Assembly: GCA_003696125.1 (NCBI GenBank)
Contig: RFHZ01000019.1
Span: forward strand, 1 to 7,308
DNA length: 7,308 bases
Reading direction: 5' to 3'
Source: Nitrospinota bacterium
Lineage (GTDB): Bacteria; Tectomicrobia; Entotheonellia; J063
Part shown: piece by piece, positions 1-5,571 of the stretch
Numbering within the stretch: the first letter of the stretch is position 1
Layout of the letters: the number at the start of each line of letters is the position of its first letter
Position numbers and translations under genes: made by a program
Notes under the pieces: model-generated
What the model saw: only the letters and a program-made list of their open reading frames with translations
The model's database searches: none
What the model was told of the DNA's origin: nothing

Positions 1-6
1 GTACAG

Positions 7-26
7 CACCACGGAGATGTGGAGAA
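7..26 (-). repeat. Diverged copy of dispersed repeat (inverse orientation)
   Basis: This 20-mer matches the reverse complement of 1956-1975 at 17 of 20 positions. The outer blocks CACCACGGAGA and GGAGAA are identical and only the central three bases differ. The window therefore holds two copies of one element in opposite orientation, both in intergenic DNA. This is directly visible. Function is unknown. Confidence 0.55.
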
Positions 27-200
27 ATTCCCTTCCCTTGCCAGACCTTATCACGTCTTGAGATCGTATTAAACCACACAACCTTCGGAAAGGCAAGACA
101 CTTCCGCAGGGTGATGTCTTTGTGACCCTGCCTCACCATCTCCACGGCGGCACACGGAACAAGGACACGGCGGTGCTATCCCCCACAGGCAGGCATGGGG

Positions 201-230
201 TTGCACGGTCGTAAAGGCTGGGTGTATACT
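201..230 (+). promoter_or_regulatory. Sigma-70-like promoter for the deiminase/DUF4126 pair
   Basis: A -35 box TTGCAC (201-206) and a -10 box TATACT (225-230) are separated by 18 bp. Transcription would start near 237, leaving a leader of about 70 nt before the ATG at 310. The boxes are close to consensus and correctly placed for the first + strand gene. The assignment is by pattern only. Confidence 0.6.
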
Positions 231-309
231 AGCGCTTGCATCATGCCGTCAGGGAGAATCTTTAGGCGGGAATACCGGTAGTGGTGAGGATTTGACGAAG
301 GAGGGAACG

Positions 310-1185
310 ATGGAGGTAGGATGTCAATCGATGGTGACCCCGATCCGCAAGCTCTTGTTGAAGCATCCCCGGGAGGCTTTTCTCGATCCGGAAACGGTGC
401 AGGCACAGTGGCAGGCGCTCAACTATGTAGATTGCCCCGACTATGAAAAGGCTCTCCAGGAGTACGACCGCTTTGTGGCCCTGCTCCAGCAGTTCGATCT
501 GGAGATCTTTTTCCTTCCCCCTCATGCCCAGACCAATCTCGACTCCATCTATGTCCACGATCCCCTCCTCGTTGCCGCACAGGGAGCCATCCTCTGCAAC
601 ATGGGAAAAGCTGCCCGGCAGCACGAGCCGGCAGCAGCCGCAGCCTTTCTACAGGAACTGGGGGTGCCGGTGCTGGGAGCCATCAGCGGGGAGGGAAGAC
701 TGGAAGGGGGGGACGTGCTCTGGGTGGATGAGCATACCCTGGCCGTAGGGAGAGGGTATCGCACCAATGACGAAGGGATCCGGCAGTTACAGGCCCTCCT
801 CGCCGATACCATCCAGGAACTGGTGGTGGTCCCCCTTCCCCACTGGAACGGTCCCGGGGATGTGATGCACCTGATGTCGCTGATCAGCCTGATCGACCAC
901 GATCTGGCCGTCGTCTACTCTCGACTCCTCCCGGTACCCTTCCGCGAGTGGCTCCTGGCACGGGGAATCAGGCTGATCGAGATCCCGGATGAGGAATTCG
1001 AGAGCATGGGGTGCAATATCCTGGCCGTGGCTCCCCGCAAATGCATCATGCTGGAGGGAAACCCGCAGACCCGTCTGCGGCTGGAAGAGGCAGGGGTTGA
1101 GGTCTGGACCTATACCGGAGAAGAGATTTCGCGGAAAGGTGCCGGTGGCCCGACCTGTCTCACCCGTCCCCTGCTGCGGCGATAG
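310..1185 (+). CDS. Arginine deiminase / dimethylargininase (DDAH) superfamily hydrolase
   Basis: This 291-aa cytosolic protein belongs to the guanidine-modifying (pentein-fold) superfamily. Its members hydrolyse arginine or methylarginines to citrulline plus ammonia or an alkylamine through a cysteine adduct. Visible motifs, in order, are D78-S-I-Y-V-H83-D84 (substrate-binding loop), E132-G-G-D135, R151-T-N153, the probable catalytic H187 in DVMHLM, N236 in MGCN, and the probable nucleophile C283 in GGPTCLTRP at the C-terminus. The length fits DDAH-type enzymes (about 250-300 aa) better than classical arginine deiminases (about 400 aa). The ATG at 310 is chosen because AAGGAGGGA (299-307) lies just upstream; a TTG at 292 sits before that site and is unlikely. 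The region after the active-site His reads HLMSLISLID, not the HLDT common in arginine deiminases, so the exact substrate is uncertain. It is followed 31 bp later by the DUF4126 gene. Confidence 0.85.
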   Translation: MEVGCQSMVTPIRKLLLKHPREAFLDPETVQAQWQALNYVDCPDYEKALQEYDRFVALLQQFDLEIFFLPPHAQTNLDSIYVHDPLLVAAQGAILCNMGKAARQHEPAAAAAFLQELGVPVLGAISGEGRLEGGDVLWVDEHTLAVGRGYRTNDEGIRQLQALLADTIQELVVVPLPHWNGPGDVMHLMSLISLIDHDLAVVYSRLLPVPFREWLLARGIRLIEIPDEEFESMGCNILAVAPRKCIMLEGNPQTRLRLEEAGVEVWTYTGEEISRKGAGGPTCLTRPLLRR

Positions 1186-1216
1186 CGTACGGCATCGCTA
1201 AAAAGAGGAGAGTAGC

Positions 1217-1825
1217 ATGGAGACGCTACAGGCGTTGAGCCTGGCCATGGGCTCGGCCTGGGGATCCGGTATCAACCTGTACGCCACCGTGGCCATGCTC
1301 GGCCTGATGGGACGCCTGGGGGGTATCGAGCTTCCACCAGATCTGGCGATCCTGACCCATTCGGGAATCATCGCCGTGGCCGGGTTCATGTACGTGGTCG
1401 AATTTGTGGCGGACAAGATCCCGGGATTCGATTCCCTCTGGGACGCCATCCATACCTTTATTCGCATTCCGGCCGGTGCCATCCTGGCAGCCCGGGCCAT
1501 CGGCGACCTCCACCCTGCCCTGGAGATCATGGCCTACCTGGCCGGAGGAGGCATTGCTGCCCTCTCCCACACCACCAAAGCGGGCACGCGTGCCGCCATC
1601 AACCTGAGTCCGGAACCGGTCACCAACATTGCGGCCAGCCTCACCGAAGATCTGCTGACCGTGGGAGGCATCTGGACGGCCTTTAACTACCCTGCACTCC
1701 TGATCGGATGGGTAGGAGCCTTCCTGGTGCTGGCCATCTGGCTCCTCCCCAGATTCTGGCGCTTCTTCCTGGGCATCTTCCGCCGTGTGCAACGCCTGGT
1801 CAAAGGAGTAACGAGTAATGAGTAA
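1217..1825 (+). CDS. DUF4126 family integral membrane protein
   Basis: This 202-aa multi-pass membrane protein matches the DUF4126 pattern. It has S17-G-I-N20-L-Y near the N-terminus, an E62-F-V-A-D-K-I-P-G-F-D72 block followed by WD and H79/R83, then S117-H, K121, R125, N129-L-S-P-E-P-V-T-N137, and S141-L-T-E-D145. Hydrophobic segments lie at about 7-30, 48-63, 84-118 and 158-178, followed by a basic C-terminal tail. No biochemical role is established for the family, and the conserved polar residues within membrane segments suggest transport or enzymatic chemistry in the bilayer. AAGAGGAG (1203-1210) sits 6 bp before the ATG. The gene is probably co-transcribed with the deiminase-like gene. 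The last six codons (GVTSNE) and the stop lie partly inside a heptanucleotide tandem repeat, so the extreme C-terminus appears to have been supplied by repeat DNA. Confidence 0.85.
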   Translation: METLQALSLAMGSAWGSGINLYATVAMLGLMGRLGGIELPPDLAILTHSGIIAVAGFMYVVEFVADKIPGFDSLWDAIHTFIRIPAGAILAARAIGDLHPALEIMAYLAGGGIAALSHTTKAGTRAAINLSPEPVTNIAASLTEDLLTVGGIWTAFNYPALLIGWVGAFLVLAIWLLPRFWRFFLGIFRRVQRLVKGVTSNE

Positions 1826-1854
1826 TGAGGGATGAGGGATGAGGACTGAGTAAA
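1806..1854 (+). repeat. Heptanucleotide tandem repeat (7 units) spanning a stop codon
   Basis: Seven consecutive 7-bp units read GAGTAAC, GAGTAAT, GAGTAAT, GAGGGAT, GAGGGAT, GAGGACT and GAGTAAA. The array runs through the end of the DUF4126 gene (stop TAA at 1823-1825) into the spacer. Because 7 is not a multiple of 3, gain or loss of units downstream of the stop has no coding effect, while changes upstream would shift the frame of the last codons. Confidence 0.8.
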
Positions 1855-1855
1855 T

Positions 1856-1951
1856 CCTCTGTGCCTGGTTTATTATAGTCAAGTGTTCCGTGTAGCGCGT
1901 AGGGGCGCAGCGCGCTGCGCCCCTACCAGGCGTCCGGTGGCCTCTGTGCCT
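1856..1951 (+). repeat. 11-bp direct repeats flanking a palindrome
   Basis: CCTCTGTGCCT occurs exactly at 1856-1866 and again at 1941-1951. The 28-bp palindrome lies between them. The arrangement could be a small mobile-element remnant or two partly overlapping dispersed repeats. No transposase is present. The two copies are certain; their role is not. Confidence 0.5.
1899..1926. repeat. Perfect 28-bp palindrome in the convergent spacer
   Basis: The left arm GTAGGGGCGCAGCG (1899-1912) is followed immediately by its exact reverse complement at 1913-1926, with no spacer. In RNA this would form a very stable GC-rich hairpin on either strand. It lies between two convergent transcription units (DUF4126 gene on +, SDR gene on -), so it may stop or stabilise transcripts from both sides. 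There is no T tract on either side, so it is not a standard Rho-independent terminator. Similar palindromes occur as dispersed repeats in some Chloroflexota and cyanobacteria. Confidence 0.75.
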
Positions 1952-1955
1952 TATA

Positions 1956-1975
1956 TTCTCCGTGTCTCCGTGGTG
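1956..1975 (+). repeat. Dispersed repeat with internal 8-bp tandem
   Basis: CTCCGTGT (1958-1965) is followed directly by CTCCGTGG (1966-1973), inside a 20-bp stretch that recurs in reverse orientation at 7-26 with 17 of 20 identities. It lies about 16 bp beyond the stop codon of the SDR gene. It looks like a genome-wide intergenic repeat, not a site specific to this locus. Confidence 0.6.
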
Positions 1976-1991
1976 AAAATATGATGCTCTT

Positions 1992-2741
1992 CTAGTGGAA
2001 AATGCGGCCGGCATCGATGACCAGGGTCTGGCCGGTGGTGGTTTCGGTACGACAGAAGGTGACCACCTGCTCGGCCACGTCGTCCTTATCCGCTGCCCGC
2101 TTGAGCAATACGTTGCTGACCACCCGCTGGCGGTACTCAGGTGCCAGGTTCTCCGTCATGCGTGTCCCCTCCAGGTACCCGGGAGCCACGCAGTTGACCA
2201 GAACCTCTGGGGCCAGGGCCACGGCCATGCAGCGGGTGAGATGGATCAGGCCGGCCTTGGAGACGGCATAGGCGATGGAGGATCCGGTTGGAGCCAGACC
2301 GGCCACAGAAGCGATGTTGACGATCCTTCCCCGTCCCTGCCGCTTCATGAACGGTGCCACTGCCTTGATACAGAGCAGGGGACCGGTGAGGTTCACCGTA
2401 AGGATCTTGGACCAGTCCTCTAAGGTCAACGCATCCAGATCAGAGAAGGGGATCCACTTGTTATAGGCCGCATCGTTCACCAGGATATCGATCCGCCCGA
2501 ACTCCCGGATCACCTGATCGACCAGACCGTGTACCTGCTCGGGTTGGGTGACATCACACCGGACCGGTATCGCCCGCACCCCCAGCTCCTGCATCTCTGC
2601 ACTCACCTGCCTGGCCACCGCCTCCTGTTGGGCATAGACGACCACAATATGGGTACCCTGCTGCGCCAGGGCCCGGCAGATCCGTCGTCCCAATCCCCCG
2701 GTTCCCCCGGTGACCATGGCCACCGCATCCCGTAACTCCAT
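1992..2741 (-). CDS. Short-chain dehydrogenase/reductase (SDR), classical type
   Basis: This is a 249-aa cytosolic NAD(P)-dependent oxidoreductase of normal classical-SDR length. The Rossmann cofactor motif TGGTGGLG is at 11-18, D63 is in the RCDV adenine-contact region, and the NNAG-equivalent reads N89-D-A-A92. N117 is in VNLTG. The catalytic set is S145 (NIASVAG), Y158 and K162 (YAVSK), followed by APGYLEGT at 186-193. The C-terminus VIDAGRIFH resembles the usual VDGG ending with G replaced by A. FabG-like 3-oxoacyl-ACP reductases are the nearest well-known relatives, but family members use many substrates, so none is assigned. The AGGAGGGA ribosome site (2747-2754) lies in the 15-bp gap after the ligase stop codon, so the two genes are co-transcribed and the SDR probably works on the same pathway. 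Confidence 0.88.
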   Translation of the reverse strand: MELRDAVAMVTGGTGGLGRRICRALAQQGTHIVVVYAQQEAVARQVSAEMQELGVRAIPVRCDVTQPEQVHGLVDQVIREFGRIDILVNDAAYNKWIPFSDLDALTLEDWSKILTVNLTGPLLCIKAVAPFMKRQGRGRIVNIASVAGLAPTGSSIAYAVSKAGLIHLTRCMAVALAPEVLVNCVAPGYLEGTRMTENLAPEYRQRVVSNVLLKRAADKDDVAEQVVTFCRTETTTGQTLVIDAGRIFH

Positions 2742-2756
2742 GCCTTCCCTCCTCTT

Positions 2757-4148
2757 CTATGCCCGCTCAAAATAGCGGGCCCGTTCCCAGCTCGTCACCA
2801 CCGCATCGAACTTGCGCTGTTCGGTGCGGAAGAAGTGCAGGTAGTGATCGATGACCGCCTCTCCAAAGACCGTACGGGCCCAGGTGCTCTTCTCCAGCTC
2901 CTGTATGGCTTCAGGAAGGGTATGGGGTACCTGGGGCAGGTCCTGCGCCGCATAAACATCCCCCTCAAAGGCGGGTGGTGGCTCTATCCGGTTCTCGATC
3001 CCATCCAATCCTGCTGCCAATGTCGCGGCAAAGGCGAGATAGGGGTTGGCATCGGCCCCAGGAGCGCGACACTCTAACCGCAAGGAGGAACCGTGGCCGA
3101 CAATACGGAAGCCGGCGGTGCGGTTGTCATAGCTCCAGGCGATCCCGGTGGGAGCAAAGGAGCCGGCCACGTAGCGCTTGTACGAGGTGGGATAGGGGGC
3201 GTAGAAGGGGAAGATCTCCCGCAGGTGCGCCATCCAGCCGCCCAAAAACCAGCGGAAAAGCGGGGAAGCGTGCAGCGGTCCGATCGGCTCATCCCCGGGG
3301 AAGAGCGGCTCTGTTCCGGTCTGATCCCACAGGCTGGCGTGGAGGTGCATGCTGGAGCCGGCATAGCGCTGGTCCCACTTAGACATGAAGGTGACCGCAC
3401 ACCCCTGTTGCCAGGCGATCTCCTTGGCCGCATGCTTGTAAATGGCGTGTCGATCAGCCATCTCCAGGAAGTCGGCGTAGCGCAGGTTGATCTCCTGCTG
3501 ACCCGGTCCCCATTCCCCTTTGGAGAACTCGACCGGCACCCCGGAGCGCTCCAGGTGGTGGCGGATGGTGCCGATGAGAAACTCCTCCTTGGTCCCCTGC
3601 AGGATGTGATAGTCCTCGATATAGTGTCCGAGCGGTTCCAGGTCCAGGTACCGCTTGCGGGCCGCCTCTTCATAGGAGTCTTTGAAGACGTACAGCTCGA
3701 GCTCTGAGCCGCCCATGGCCACATACCCCTTTTCCGCTGCCCGGGCTATCTGGCGACGGAGGATGGTACGCGGCGCCACCTCGACCAGCACCTCCTCCTC
3801 TTCGTTATAGACATCGCACAGGACCAGGGCCGTCTTGTCCAGCCAGGTGGCCAGCCGCAGGGTCTGCAGGTCCGGGACGAGTCGAAAATCGCCATACCCC
3901 TGTGCCCAACTGGTAAAGGCATATCCCGGGACCGGGTCCATCTCCATGTCGCAGGCCAGGAGATAGTCACAGGCATGGATGGCATGGTCCAGCACCTCGT
4001 CCACAAAGAACCGTCCGGTGATCCGCTTGCCCAGCAGGCGCCCGTACAGGTCTGGGAAGACGGTGAGTACCGTCTCGATCTGTTCACGGGCCACCATCTC
4101 CCGTAGCGTTTCCACATTCAGCATACCCCGTACCGGCGAAGTCTCCAT
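2757..4148 (-). CDS. Glutamine-synthetase-family ligase (possible gamma-glutamyl-amine ligase)
   Basis: This 463-aa protein has the full glutamine synthetase catalytic fold. Metal and substrate residues are visible as E149/E151 (GSELELYVF), E212 and E219 (EWGPGQQEI), H268 (SSMHLHASLWD), R325 (SYKRYVAGSFAP), R343/R348 (DNRTAGFRI) and E359/R361 (RLECRAPGADANPYLAFAA). The adenylylation-tyrosine segment of housekeeping GlnA (NLYDLP-like) is absent, and the usual DGSS-type ammonia-side loop is replaced near 74-93 by GYAFTSWAQGYGDFRLVPD. This suggests a GS-like enzyme that joins glutamate, or a similar acid, to an amine in the manner of PuuA or the actinobacterial GlnA3/GlnA4 enzymes. That is inference, and ammonia cannot be excluded as substrate. 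A strong AAGGAGGATAA site precedes the ATG, and the SDR gene follows 15 bp after the stop. Confidence 0.87.
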   Translation of the reverse strand: METSPVRGMLNVETLREMVAREQIETVLTVFPDLYGRLLGKRITGRFFVDEVLDHAIHACDYLLACDMEMDPVPGYAFTSWAQGYGDFRLVPDLQTLRLATWLDKTALVLCDVYNEEEEVLVEVAPRTILRRQIARAAEKGYVAMGGSELELYVFKDSYEEAARKRYLDLEPLGHYIEDYHILQGTKEEFLIGTIRHHLERSGVPVEFSKGEWGPGQQEINLRYADFLEMADRHAIYKHAAKEIAWQQGCAVTFMSKWDQRYAGSSMHLHASLWDQTGTEPLFPGDEPIGPLHASPLFRWFLGGWMAHLREIFPFYAPYPTSYKRYVAGSFAPTGIAWSYDNRTAGFRIVGHGSSLRLECRAPGADANPYLAFAATLAAGLDGIENRIEPPPAFEGDVYAAQDLPQVPHTLPEAIQELEKSTWARTVFGEAVIDHYLHFFRTEQRKFDAVVTSWERARYFERA

Positions 4149-4219
4149 GCATTATCCTCCTTATGACGAGTGGGAATCGACAGCGGGACTGAGAGCCTGG
4201 CTTTCGAGGGACAATAAGC

Positions 4220-4239
4220 CGGTCTCTCTACCCAGACCG
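4220..4239 (-). terminator. Hairpin between the DUF4389 gene and the ligase gene
   Basis: CGGTCT (4220-4225) and AGACCG (4234-4239) form a perfect 6-bp stem with an 8-nt loop. The hairpin lies about 30 bp after the DUF4389 stop and about 70 bp before the ligase ribosome site. On the - strand it is followed by GCTTATTGT, which is only mildly U-rich. It could be a weak terminator or an attenuator in the ligase leader. The inverted repeat is certain; its function is not. Confidence 0.35.
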
Positions 4240-4267
4240 ATTGAGCCTGTGGTGGTTAGAGCTTCCC

Positions 4268-4579
4268 TTAAGAGAAAGTCACCTCCTCCTCTGGCCGCTC
4301 CATCTCTGGTGGAAATTCCTGAAAGGGAAAAGGCCGCCCGTTTTCGTTGAGGGTCAGATAGCGCATCACCTTATAGGCATAGGTGGTGACTCTATTGGCA
4401 AAGGTCCGCAGGGGATTACTGTATCTCCGCGCCACCAGCAGGTAGATGTACTGGAAGATGACGGTGATCTGGATGATCGTTTTCAGAATCTCGAAGATGA
4501 CCAGATAGAGCAGGGTGTAGAGGAGTCGAATAGCGATCTGTTTACGGGAAGCAGTGACCTCGTGCTCAGAAGGGTTCAT
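4268..4579 (-). CDS. DUF4389 family small membrane protein
   Basis: This 103-aa protein has a short polar N-terminus with R12-K13, a long hydrophobic stretch from about residue 16 to 50 (probably two membrane passes), and a charged cytoplasmic tail. The segment R51-R-Y-S-N-P-L-R-T-F-A-N followed by Y67, Y69, Y74-L and the P83-F-P-F86 motif near the C-terminus is the DUF4389 signature. The family has no established function. The ATG at 4579 is supported by GAGGAG about 7-8 bp upstream. The gene is 110 bp from hepT and 119 bp from the ligase gene, so it may be its own transcription unit. A TATAAA is present at about 4616-4621 on the - strand, but no good -35 box pairs with it. Confidence 0.8.
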   Translation of the reverse strand: MNPSEHEVTASRKQIAIRLLYTLLYLVIFEILKTIIQITVIFQYIYLLVARRYSNPLRTFANRVTTYAYKVMRYLTLNENGRPFPFQEFPPEMERPEEEVTFS

Positions 4580-4644
4580 CTAAGACTCCTCTTCTTGGCC
4601 GGAACTCATCTCCGTTTATAAAACACCAGCAGGTCTTCAGAGCG

Positions 4645-4684
4645 GAACAGGTTTATTTTTGGAAAGTGCTCCTTGCTCCTGTTC
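4645..4684. repeat. Inverted repeat between hepT and the DUF4389 gene
   Basis: GAACAGG (4645-4651) pairs exactly with CCTGTTC (4678-4684) across 26 bases. On the - strand it begins 6 bases after the hepT stop codon. It could help end the mntA-hepT transcript, but the loop is long and no uridine run follows, so terminator activity is uncertain. Confidence 0.3.
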
Positions 4685-4689
4685 AGAGG

Positions 4690-5034
4690 TTACCCGTTCT
4701 CCAGGATGTCCTCCAGTGTTGCGATAAGTGGCGGAAGGTCTGTCTCCACAGTATCCCATAACAGGTTGAGGTCCACCGCGTCATATCCGTGAATCAAGCG
4801 ATTACGCATGCCTACAATATCGGCCCAGGGGATTTGGGGATATTTGTCTCTCGTTGGTATGGATACTCGCGCTGCGGCCTCGCCAAGGATTTCCACCAAA
4901 TGGGTCAGGGCCAGTTGGAACATGCGGTCGGCATCCAGATCAGAGCGCGTTCGACCTCGTGTCATGGCATACGCTTCCCGCGCATAGTCCAGCATATGCC
5001 GCATACTGGTCCGATCATCACGCTTGCTCATCAT
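4690..5034 (-). CDS. hepT: HepT-like (DUF86) ribonuclease toxin
   Basis: This 114-aa helical HEPN-family protein carries the family's active-site motif RX4HXY as R77-N-R-L-I-H82-G-Y84. In characterised HepT/MntA pairs, R and H form the RNase active site, and the tyrosine is AMPylated by the partner MntA to switch the toxin off. All three residues are intact here, so the toxin should be active. Two consecutive ATGs exist (5034 and 5031). The first is chosen because AGAGG lies 6 bp before it, giving a 17-bp overlap with the end of mntA and implying translational coupling. A longer version starting at 5067 would lie further inside mntA and lacks support. The role could be stress response or phage defence; which one cannot be told from sequence. 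Confidence 0.88.
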   Translation of the reverse strand: MMSKRDDRTSMRHMLDYAREAYAMTRGRTRSDLDADRMFQLALTHLVEILGEAAARVSIPTRDKYPQIPWADIVGMRNRLIHGYDAVDLNLLWDTVETDLPPLIATLEDILENG

Positions 5035-5329
5035 AGACCGCCTCTGCTTCGCGAAGCACCTCTTCACGGAAATAGGGGCTGAGAAATCCGGCCGTATTCA
5101 GATCCACCTTTCGTCCAAGCAGGCGACTCAGTTCATTCTCGATCCTGGCAAAACCGATCAATCCCACCCGCGCACCCGGTTCGAACTCTACCAGTACATC
5201 TACATCGCTTTCAGGGCCAAAGTCCTCCCGTAGTACCGATCCGAACAGGGAAAGCCGGCGAATACGATGTCGCCGACAGAACCTGGCGATTTCTTCCCGC
5301 GGTATGTTGATTTTCCTGCCCATGTCCAT
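5018..5329 (-). CDS. mntA: MntA-like minimal nucleotidyltransferase antitoxin
   Basis: This 103-aa protein has the minimal nucleotidyltransferase signature GSX10DXD as G30-S31, then ten residues, then D42-V-D44. The third carboxylate is D76 in KVDLNT. In the HepT/MntA system this enzyme transfers AMP from ATP to the toxin's tyrosine and so neutralises it. All catalytic carboxylates are present. The N-terminus holds a basic helix (R16-x-x-R-R-H-R-I-R-R), typical of the family. ATGs at 5329 and 5323 are both possible; AGAGGTGG ends about 12 bp before the first. Its 3' end overlaps hepT, and a good promoter lies 51-80 bp upstream. Confidence 0.88.
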   Translation of the reverse strand: MDMGRKINIPREEIARFCRRHRIRRLSLFGSVLREDFGPESDVDVLVEFEPGARVGLIGFARIENELSRLLGRKVDLNTAGFLSPYFREEVLREAEAVYDEQA

Positions 5330-5379
5330 AAGCAGCTATGACCACCTCTTCTGCTCTTTGATGTATCCTCCAGGCATCC

Positions 5380-5409
5380 ATTGTACCATACCACATTCTC
5401 AGGAGTCAA
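5380..5409 (-). promoter_or_regulatory. Promoter of mntA-hepT
   Basis: Read on the - strand, TTGACT (5409-5404) and TACAAT (5385-5380) are separated by 18 bp, and a TGG just before the -10 box makes it an extended -10. This is the best promoter match in the window. The predicted start near 5373 gives a leader of about 45 nt to the mntA ATG. Confidence 0.7.
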
Positions 5410-5473
5410 TCTGATGGAACTCCCTCAGAAACGGCCCAAGAAGCCTCTCAATTCGGTATTTGACGCTTTTCTG

Positions 5474-5501
5474 TTGCAATTCCCCTGGAGGTGTGCATAA
5501 T
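5474..5501 (+). promoter_or_regulatory. Possible promoter of the UGSC selenoprotein operon
   Basis: TTGCAA (5474-5479) and CATAAT (5496-5501) are separated by 16 bp, with transcription expected near 5508 and a leader of about 64 nt before the ATG at 5572. A TTGACG at 5460-5465 is an alternative -35, but no -10 box lies at the right distance. It diverges from the mntA promoter about 65 bp away. Confidence 0.45.
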
Positions 5502-5571
5502 AGCGGAAGGGTATTCTCAGCGAAGAAGACCAGAAGAAGAGCAATATCATAGAGCAGAAAAAGGAGCAGGT

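Larger units (their letters stand above)
1..309. other. Non-coding leader region upstream of the deiminase-like gene
   Basis: I see no convincing gene here. Every frame entering from the left edge closes within about 130 bases, and none reads like a protein. The region holds a diverged copy of a dispersed repeat at 7-26, a weak 6-bp inverted repeat (CAGGGT 107-112 / ACCCTG 125-130, 12-nt loop, no T tract) and a promoter at 201-230. The stretch at 136-172, rich in 'cacgg', looks like further decayed repeat material. The 3' end of an upstream gene cannot be excluded for the first 70 bases, but nothing supports one. Confidence 0.55.

Noticed and set aside
107-130. CAGGGT/ACCCTG hairpin as a terminator of an upstream gene
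   Set aside because: The stem is only 6 bp with a 12-nt loop, there is no T tract, and no upstream gene can be shown.
292-309. TTG at 292 as the start of the deiminase-like gene
   Set aside because: The good Shine-Dalgarno site AAGGAGGGA lies after this TTG and directly before the ATG at 310.
1806-1975. Repeats in the convergent spacer as a CRISPR array
   Set aside because: The units are directly adjacent heptads or single palindromes, without regular unique spacers, and no cas genes are present.
1226-2014. Long - strand ORF of 262 codons
   Set aside because: It is antisense to the DUF4126 gene, runs through intergenic repeats, has a low-complexity H/G/R-rich product and lacks a ribosome site.
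3093-3707. + strand ORF of 204 codons antisense to the ligase
   Set aside because: It is a shadow of a strongly supported glutamine-synthetase-family gene, and its product resembles no known fold.
5491-5571. GTG at 5491 as the start of the 368-aa protein
   Set aside because: The added 27 residues are polar and unlike the rest, they overlap the likely promoter, and AAGGAG is placed correctly for the ATG at 5572.
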